A stretch of 12,374 nucleotides of DNA from contig JAQBOT010000097.1 of assembly GCA_028287885.1 (NCBI GenBank), forward strand, positions 1 to 12,374, read 5' to 3'. This document shows, piece after piece, positions 7,970-12,374 of this stretch. This DNA is from Pedobacter sp. Lineage in GTDB: Bacteria; Bacteroidota; Bacteroidia; Sphingobacteriales; Sphingobacteriaceae. Position 1 is the stretch's first letter, and the number at the start of each line of letters is the position of its first letter. A model generated the notes under the pieces. The model was not told the origin of the DNA. It saw nothing but the letters and a program-made list of their open reading frames with translations, and ran no database searches. The position numbers and the translations under genes were made by a program.

Positions 7970-9016
7970 ATGGAACCGAGCGTTGCTGTAGTGATATTAA
8001 ATTGGAATGGACTTTCGTTTTTGAAGCGTTTTTTGCAATCCGTTGTTGATACAAATTACTCGAATTTGATGGTTGTAGTTGGCGACAATGCATCTACGGA
8101 CGGTTCTGTAGAATACCTAAAGTCCTCTTTCCCAACAGTTGAAGTTATCCAAAATGATGAAAACTACGGCTTTGCTGAGGGGTATAATCGGGTTCTGAAA
8201 CAGGTCACCGCTGATTATTATGTCTTATTAAACTCAGACGTTTGTGTACCATCTAACTGGATCAGCCCTGTGATCTCTTTGATGGAGATAGACGCGACTA
8301 TTGCTGCTGCCCAGCCAAAGATCAAATGGTTTGACGATCAAACTAGGTTTGAGTACGCCGGAGCAGCGGGAGGATTTCTTGATAAGTTTGGTTTTCCGTT
8401 TTGCAGAGGTAGAATATTTGATGTTAATGAAGTAGATGCGGGCCAGTATGATGATGCGACTGAAATATTTTGGGCAAGTGGTGCGGCATTGTTTGTTAAA
8501 AGGAAATGCTGGGAGGAAGTTGGCGGCTTAGACCCTGACTTGTTTGCTCACATGGAAGAGATTGATGTTTGCTGGAGATTGAAAAACCTTGGCTATAAGA
8601 TAATCTATTGCCCGGATGCCGAGGTTTATCACGTAGGTGGAGGAACTTTAAATGTTGAGAATCCCTTCAAAACTTACTTGAACTTCCGAAATAACCTATT
8701 TATCCTGCAAAAGAACTTGAAATTAAATGAAGCTTATTTGATTATTTTTCTCCGTTTTTGGATTGACTTTGTGGCTTTGCTTCACTTTCTTGCCTCTGGA
8801 AAATTCAAACATGCTGCTGCCGTGTCGAAAGCCCATTTTGCATTCCTGGCAAACATCGGAAGGACCGCAGGCAAACGTGGCGACAAACAACTGAGTTTCC
8901 TGACGCATGTTGGAGTTTTTCATTCTAGCATTGTCTGGTGCTTCTTTATCGAAAAGATCACCGTGTTCTCTAAACTGAAGAAAAAACCAATTAGCCGTTT
9001 AGAAATCCTTCAATAG
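7970..9016 (+). CDS. Glycosyltransferase family 2 (WcaA/RfbN-like)
   Basis: A 348-residue GT-A fold glycosyltransferase expected to act at the cytosolic face of the membrane on a surface polysaccharide; donor and acceptor unknown. The N-terminus VAVVILNWNG (5-14) and GDNASTDGS (38-46) form the nucleotide-binding strand. LLNSDV (86-91) supplies the NSD version of the DxD metal site. EIFWASGAALFVKRKCWEEVGGLDPDLF, MEEIDVCWRL (195-204) and YHVGGGT (220-226) are typical of the rhamnosyltransferase-like branch. A hydrophobic stretch around 255-275 in the C-terminal part suggests membrane association. There is no Shine-Dalgarno sequence before the ATG. The last 26 bp overlap the convergent aroQ gene. 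Its neighbour across the divergent promoter is the WbqC-like gene, another likely polysaccharide function. Confidence 0.93.
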   Translation: MEPSVAVVILNWNGLSFLKRFLQSVVDTNYSNLMVVVGDNASTDGSVEYLKSSFPTVEVIQNDENYGFAEGYNRVLKQVTADYYVLLNSDVCVPSNWISPVISLMEIDATIAAAQPKIKWFDDQTRFEYAGAAGGFLDKFGFPFCRGRIFDVNEVDAGQYDDATEIFWASGAALFVKRKCWEEVGGLDPDLFAHMEEIDVCWRLKNLGYKIIYCPDAEVYHVGGGTLNVENPFKTYLNFRNNLFILQKNLKLNEAYLIIFLRFWIDFVALLHFLASGKFKHAAAVSKAHFAFLANIGRTAGKRGDKQLSFLTHVGVFHSSIVWCFFIEKITVFSKLKKKPISRLEILQ

Positions 9017-9410
9017 CCAACCTGTATCCATCCAGGCCGAATCCTGTCAATACGCCTTTGCAATTCTTGCCCGTCAGGGAAACGTGCCTGTAAGACTCTC
9101 TGGCGTAAATATTAGATATATGAACCTCGATCACGGGTGTTTGAATTGCTGCTATTGCATCCGAAATGGCTACTGAGGTGTGTGTGTACCCTCCGGCGTT
9201 CAAAATGATCCCATCATAGGAAAAGCCGACTTCATGCAACTTGTTTATAAGCTCACCTTCTACATTACTCTGAAAATACTGCAGATCAATTTGACCAAAG
9301 GTTGTACGCAAAGTTTCTAATTGTTCATCAAACCCTTTGTTACCGTATACGCTCGGCTCCCGTTTACCCAAAAGGTTCAAGTTCGGCCCGTTTATAATTT
9401 GTATCTTCAT
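8991..9410 (-). CDS. aroQ: Type II 3-dehydroquinate dehydratase
   Basis: A cytosolic enzyme of the shikimate pathway that converts 3-dehydroquinate to 3-dehydroshikimate. At 139 residues it is the usual length for this dodecameric flavodoxin-like family. All key pieces are present: NGPNLNLLGKREPSVYG at 7-23 (catalytic-loop Arg17 and Tyr22), LNAGGYTHTSV at 70-80 (Asn71 and His77), EVHISN at 95-100 (His97, the general acid) and ARESYRHVS at 103-111 (Arg108). The ATG at 9410-9408 is five bases downstream of an exact -7 box. Its 3' end runs 26 bp into the convergent glycosyltransferase gene. The divergent partner is xerD, an arrangement I associate with Bacteroidota genomes from memory. Confidence 0.97.
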   Translation of the reverse strand: MKIQIINGPNLNLLGKREPSVYGNKGFDEQLETLRTTFGQIDLQYFQSNVEGELINKLHEVGFSYDGIILNAGGYTHTSVAISDAIAAIQTPVIEVHISNIYARESYRHVSLTGKNCKGVLTGFGLDGYRLAIEGFLNG

Positions 9411-9415
9411 GGCTT

Positions 9416-9423
9416 CAAACTTA
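9416..9423 (-). promoter_or_regulatory. Candidate -7 box for aroQ
   Basis: On the minus strand TAAGTTTG matches TAnnTTTG exactly and ends five bases before the aroQ ATG. No TTTG is visible at the -33 distance. If used, the mRNA would begin at or within a few bases of the start codon. Confidence 0.45.
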
Positions 9424-9454
9424 ATTGTTAAAAGGCGGAGAATTAAATTAAATT

Positions 9455-10354
9455 GTGATAAATCGTAATCATCTAAAAGAATTCACACTCTATTTAAAAC
9501 TTGAACGAGGATTGTCTGGCAACTCTGTTGATGCGTATGTAAACGATGTTACGAAACTCCTCCAGTATTTAGAACTAAGCAACTCGACTACGCCGATCGA
9601 AAAAGTTGAAATCGCCACGTTAAGAAATTTCATTACTTATTTGAACGAGCTAGGGATTCTGCCAAACACACAAGCTCGGGTCGTTTCAGGCATAAAAGCC
9701 TATTTCTGCTTCTTAGTTATTGAGAACATTATTGAAAAAGATCCAACGGAGTTGTTAGAGGCTCCGAAAACAACAAGGAAACTTCCGGATGTTCTGAGTG
9801 TGGAAGACATAGACCTTTTGTTTTCCTCCATTGACCTAAGCCAAAGCCAGGGACTGAGAAACAAGGCGATCATTGAAGCATTATATGGTTGTGGCCTCCG
9901 GGTTACTGAACTAGTGAATTTGAAAATATCGAACTTACATATAGATTCTGGATACATCATTGTTATCGGAAAGGGAAACAAGGAAAGACTAATTCCCATC
10001 GGGGTGGCAGCAAGCAAGAGTATTTCTGACTACATAAACGATGTGAGGAACGCAGGCAAGATCAAAGCTGGTAATGAAGATTACATTTTCTTAAACAAGT
10101 TTGGGACAAGATTGTCGAGGATTTCAGTTTTCACAATGATAAAGATATTGACAGAACGCTGCCAGATTAGGAAAGTGATCAGTCCGCATTCCTTTAGACA
10201 CTCCTTTGCGAGTCATTTGATTGAAGGAGGTGCAGATCTGAGGGCTGTACAGGCGATGTTAGGCCATGTAAGCATAACGACAACAGAGATTTACACCCAT
10301 GTTGATAAAGAATATCTTCAAGGTGTTGTAAAGCATTATCATCCTAGAAGTTAA
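9455..10354 (+). CDS. xerD: Tyrosine recombinase XerD (chromosome dimer resolution)
   Basis: A 299-residue site-specific recombinase that with a partner resolves chromosome dimers at dif; the length is typical of XerC/XerD. The N-terminal SAM-like DNA-binding domain spans ~5-90 and the catalytic domain ~110-299. All catalytic residues are visible: Arg149 (GCGLRVTEL), Lys173 (GKGNKER), His245 and Arg248 (HSFRHSFASH), His271 (LGHVSI) and the nucleophile Tyr280 (EIYTHV). The C-terminus ends HPRS. The start is a GTG at 9455, since an in-frame TAA sits at 9449-9451 and no ATG gives a full-length N-terminus. I prefer XerD over XerC from the housekeeping context (beside aroQ, no att sites or phage genes) and overall feel, with some doubt. 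Its stop shares TTAA with the convergent prmC stop. Confidence 0.93.
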   Translation: MINRNHLKEFTLYLKLERGLSGNSVDAYVNDVTKLLQYLELSNSTTPIEKVEIATLRNFITYLNELGILPNTQARVVSGIKAYFCFLVIENIIEKDPTELLEAPKTTRKLPDVLSVEDIDLLFSSIDLSQSQGLRNKAIIEALYGCGLRVTELVNLKISNLHIDSGYIIVIGKGNKERLIPIGVAASKSISDYINDVRNAGKIKAGNEDYIFLNKFGTRLSRISVFTMIKILTERCQIRKVISPHSFRHSFASHLIEGGADLRAVQAMLGHVSITTTEIYTHVDKEYLQGVVKHYHPRS

Positions 10355-11202
10355 TGGTACTGGCAAGAAACCATTCTGTCTTTTCCTTGCATATCTTTTG
10401 ATATTTTAATATTTCTAAAGCTGTTTTCCTGCAACATATTGTGCACATCTTGCCCTAGGTATTCGTTTATCTCGAAAAATAGGAAGCCATCATCGGCAAG
10501 GTTGGTCACACCAAACGCAGCAATGGCCTTGTAAAATATCAGAGGATCTTCATTACTTACAAACAAAGCTAAGTGCGGCTCATATGCTAGAACATTCTGG
10601 TGCATAAACTCTTTTTCATCCTCTTTGACGTAAGGTGGGTTACTTACGATGACATTATAAAGTTGTTCATCCTTATAGGTTAATATGTCTGCATGGATAA
10701 AGTGAATATCAACATCATTACGTGCAGCATTTCTTTTGGCTACATCTAAAGCTGCTAGGGATATATCCATTGCAGAGATTTGCACATTGCTCAAATTCTT
10801 TTTCAGTGTAATCGGGATACAACCAGTTCCCGTACCTATGTCAAGAAGTTTTCGGTCTTTCTTTTCAGACTTACGAAGGGTTTGGATAATGAGATGAACA
10901 AGCTCTTCGGTCTCAGGCCTTGGGATCAACACGTTTGAGTTTACGAAAAACTTTAAGCCATAAAACTCAGTTTCTCCTAAAATGTATTGAAGCGGTTTAC
11001 CGTTTGAAAGTGCTAGTGCTACCTGCTTAACTTGTTCCGCAAATGATTGCTCAACTTCAGAATTCTGGACTTGTAAGTAGTTATTCGTGTTGATTTTTAA
11101 TACGTTAGAAGCTGTCAGGTTGAATAAAGCTATACATTCCTCAGGGTCATAAATGTCACTGATTAAAGTGATAAAGTGCTGCTTCAAATCCGTTAATTTC
11201 AT
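10351..11202 (-). CDS. prmC: Peptide chain release factor N5-glutamine methyltransferase PrmC
   Basis: A cytosolic SAM-dependent enzyme that methylates the Gln of the GGQ motif in release factors, 283 residues. It has an N-terminal helical domain (~1-75), then GETEFYGLKFFVNSNVLIPRPETEELV (76-102), the SAM loop DIGTGTGCIP (121-130), the acidic MDIS (145-148) and the diagnostic NPPYV (188-192). The open frame extends to 11226, adding MICLLLVH. I chose the ATG at 11202-11200 because MKLTDLKQHF fits the usual start and because an exact -7 box (11216-11209) lies between the two candidates. The gene ends tail-to-tail with xerD and faces away from ribD. Confidence 0.95.
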   Translation of the reverse strand: MKLTDLKQHFITLISDIYDPEECIALFNLTASNVLKINTNNYLQVQNSEVEQSFAEQVKQVALALSNGKPLQYILGETEFYGLKFFVNSNVLIPRPETEELVHLIIQTLRKSEKKDRKLLDIGTGTGCIPITLKKNLSNVQISAMDISLAALDVAKRNAARNDVDIHFIHADILTYKDEQLYNVIVSNPPYVKEDEKEFMHQNVLAYEPHLALFVSNEDPLIFYKAIAAFGVTNLADDGFLFFEINEYLGQDVHNMLQENSFRNIKISKDMQGKDRMVSCQYH

Positions 11203-11208
11203 ATGGAC

Positions 11209-11216
11209 CAAAAGTA
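11209..11216 (-). promoter_or_regulatory. Candidate -7 box for prmC
   Basis: On the minus strand TACTTTTG is an exact TAnnTTTG match, ending six bases before the chosen prmC ATG. No -33 TTTG is seen at normal spacing. It forms the left arm of the inverted repeat at 11209-11245 and supports the shorter prmC start. Confidence 0.45.
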
Positions 11217-11237
11217 AGCAAATCAAAGTATATACCT

Positions 11238-11245
11238 TACTTTTG
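11238..11245 (+). promoter_or_regulatory. Candidate -7 box for ribD
   Basis: TACTTTTG matches TAnnTTTG exactly and ends four bases before the ribD ATG at 11250, predicting a leaderless or almost leaderless mRNA. No -33 TTTG lies at the usual spacing. The intergenic region is too short for an FMN riboswitch. Confidence 0.45.
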
Positions 11246-11249
11246 CCTG

Positions 11250-12305
11250 ATGGTTGATGAATTATATATGACCCGCTGTCTGGAACTGGCGCAGTTGGGA
11301 ATGGGAAAAGTTAGTCCCAATCCGATGGTTGGTTGCGTAATTGTTGTTAACGGTAAAATTATTGGCGAAGGCTATCACGAGGTATTCGGCCAAGCCCATG
11401 CAGAGGTGAATGCAGTATCTGCGGTCATTGCAAAGTATCGGGAACTATCGGATGAGTTACTAACACAAGCAACTGTGTATGTATCACTCGAACCATGTTC
11501 TCATTACGGGAAGACTCCCCCGTGTGTCGATTTGCTTATAAAACATAAGGTCAAGAGAGTCGTTATCGGCAGTAAAGACCCCTTTCCAGATGTAAATGGA
11601 AAAGGCATAGAAAAGCTGAATGAATTCGGCATTGAGGTAAAACATGGTGTGTTGGAGAAACAATGTCATCAGCTAAACCGTCGTTTTTTCACAAGGGTCC
11701 TCCAACAAAGACCATACATCGTCCTGAAATGGGCTCAGACTGCAAACCGGTTTTTTGCTCCCGTAGATGGTACCCAGAAATGGATCAGCTCTGCTTTATC
11801 TAAAAAGTTGGCCCATAAGTGGCGGTCTGAAGAAGATGCAATATTGGTGGGGAAAAATACCGTTATCGCTGACAATCCAAACTTGACGACGCGAGAATGG
11901 AAAGGCAAAAATCAGGTGCGGATTATAATAGATAAAAACCTAAGCATAGCGGCTACACAGAACATCTACAATGCGGAAGCCAAAACACTGATATTTAATG
12001 AGGTAAAGACTGAAGTTCAAGAAAACGTTCATTTTGTGTACATGGAGGACATGCAGTACTATCTACCTCAGAAAATTGCCTTTCAATTGTACCTGATGGA
12101 TATCCAGTCTGTTATGGTCGAAGGCGGAGTTCAAATTTTAAATCAATTCATTACCGCCAATCTCTGGGACGAAGCCCGGGTATTTCAGTCATCAGTAAAT
12201 TGGAATGCAGGCTTGCCTGCACCTGCAATTGGCGGATTTCTGCAGGAAGTTCTGCCTTTAAATGAAGATAAGTTAATGATATATACCAACCATTTGAATT
12301 CATGA
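11250..12305 (+). CDS. ribD: Bifunctional riboflavin biosynthesis deaminase/reductase RibD
   Basis: A cytosolic enzyme catalysing two successive steps of riboflavin synthesis: deamination of the diaminopyrimidine, then NADPH-dependent reduction of the ribosyl side chain. It has 351 residues, full length for the fusion. The deaminase domain (~1-145) has the zinc site HAEVNAV (His50, catalytic Glu52) and PCSHYGKTPPC (Cys83, Cys92), after SPNPMVG at 22-28. The reductase domain (~153-351) has KWAQT at 160-164, WRSEEDAILVGKNT (191-204), DNPNLTTR (208-215) and VEGGVQILNQF (290-300). The usual Asp-Gly after the KWAxT motif is Asn-Arg here (166-167). The ATG at 11250 is supported by the conserved DExYM N-terminus. 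It overlaps the next gene by ATGA, implying coupled translation. Confidence 0.96.
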   Translation: MVDELYMTRCLELAQLGMGKVSPNPMVGCVIVVNGKIIGEGYHEVFGQAHAEVNAVSAVIAKYRELSDELLTQATVYVSLEPCSHYGKTPPCVDLLIKHKVKRVVIGSKDPFPDVNGKGIEKLNEFGIEVKHGVLEKQCHQLNRRFFTRVLQQRPYIVLKWAQTANRFFAPVDGTQKWISSALSKKLAHKWRSEEDAILVGKNTVIADNPNLTTREWKGKNQVRIIIDKNLSIAATQNIYNAEAKTLIFNEVKTEVQENVHFVYMEDMQYYLPQKIAFQLYLMDIQSVMVEGGVQILNQFITANLWDEARVFQSSVNWNAGLPAPAIGGFLQEVLPLNEDKLMIYTNHLNS

Positions 12306-12374
12306 TCTACATACTCCTTAGTATTCTTTGCAGCGTAACAGTTGGTATATTATTCAAATTAGCTAGAAGATACA
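12302..12374 (+). CDS. Start of a membrane protein, probably EamA/DMT-family transporter (partial)
   Basis: An ATG at 12302 overlaps the ribD TGA (ATGA) and stays open to the window edge, giving 24 residues. The segment runs MIYILLSILCSVTVGILFK and then LARRY. It is one hydrophobic helix followed by positive charges, as expected for the first membrane span of a small transporter. From memory it resembles the N-terminus of EamA-like (drug/metabolite transporter) proteins of Bacteroidota, but 24 residues cannot prove this. Overlap with ribD suggests the same operon. Some riboflavin importers (RibN, ImpX) belong to the same superfamily, so a flavin-related role is possible but speculative. Confidence 0.6.
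   Translation, partial: MIYILLSILCSVTVGILFKLARRY

Larger units (their letters stand above)
11209..11245. repeat. 10-bp perfect inverted repeat containing two outward -7 boxes
   Basis: CAAAAGTAAG (11209-11218) and CTTACTTTTG (11236-11245) are exact reverse complements, separated by a 17-bp AT-rich spacer. Each arm carries TACTTTTG pointing outward toward prmC or ribD. The symmetry covers most of the 47-bp intergenic region. It may be simply two similar promoters back to back, or a dimer-binding operator that controls both. Confidence 0.65.

Noticed and set aside
7277..9016. WbqC-like gene plus glycosyltransferase as part of a polysaccharide biosynthesis cluster
   Set aside because: Only two such genes on opposite strands, with no polymerase, flippase or sugar-nucleotide genes nearby; the window is not an O-antigen-type locus.
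9700..10017. 105-codon open frame on the minus strand inside xerD
   Set aside because: It lies opposite the conserved catalytic part of XerD and shows no recognisable motif or start context.
9455..10354. Possibility that the tyrosine recombinase marks an integrated element or phase-variation invertase
   Set aside because: No flanking direct or inverted att-like repeats, tRNA gene or cargo genes; it sits between housekeeping genes and has the normal XerC/D length and motifs.
1..12374. An undescribed defence, mobile or regulatory system
   Set aside because: Every sizeable frame falls into a known family with housekeeping-like context. No CRISPR arrays, retrons, toxin-antitoxin pairs or structured RNA genes were seen. 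Only short promoter-region symmetries remain unexplained.

Overview
The window looks like ordinary chromosomal sequence from a member of Bacteroidota, most likely family Sphingobacteriaceae (Pedobacter/Mucilaginibacter type). Three things point there. The protein families fit (a DUF5117/DUF4953 zinc metalloprotease, a long FUSC-family protein, a WbqC-family protein, and a divergent aroQ/xerD pair). Start codons mostly lack Shine-Dalgarno sequences. The Bacteroidota -7 promoter motif TAnnTTTG recurs just upstream of several starts. The genus assignment is an inference from protein flavour, not a search result.

Layout, left to right. (1) Positions 1-2410 (+): the 3' part of a secreted zinc metalloprotease gene, followed by a 183-bp gap with a likely intrinsic terminator. 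(2) 2594-4753 (+): a two-block FUSC/YccS-like inner-membrane protein. (3) 7885 down to 4766 (-): a tight unit read wbqC-like, corA, mgtE, pairing two unrelated Mg2+ transport families. (4) 7970-9016 (+): a family 2 glycosyltransferase, divergent from the wbqC-like gene across an 84-bp region holding a 16-bp perfect palindrome and overlapping promoter-like boxes. (5) 9410-8991 (-): aroQ, overlapping the glycosyltransferase tail-to-tail by 26 bp. (6) 9455-10354 (+): xerD, divergent from aroQ. (7) 11202-10351 (-): prmC, whose stop codon overlaps that of xerD. (8) 11250-12305 (+): ribD, divergent from prmC over a 47-bp region with a perfect inverted pair of -7 boxes. It is followed by the first 24 codons of a membrane protein (probably EamA/DMT family) overlapping ribD by ATGA.

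The genes do not form one pathway. They are housekeeping functions: metal homeostasis (corA, mgtE), envelope and polysaccharide work (FUSC, WbqC-like, glycosyltransferase), the shikimate pathway (aroQ), chromosome dimer resolution (xerD), release-factor methylation (prmC) and riboflavin synthesis (ribD). Strand changes six times, and all three convergent junctions have a gap of at most 12 bp or an overlap. I see no RNA genes, CRISPR, insertion sequences, prophage or defence genes, and no convincing undescribed system. The most interesting material is in the short divergent intergenic regions and in the corA-mgtE pairing. Several start codons differ from the longest open frame (prmC, corA, wbqC-like), and the reasons are given in those entries.
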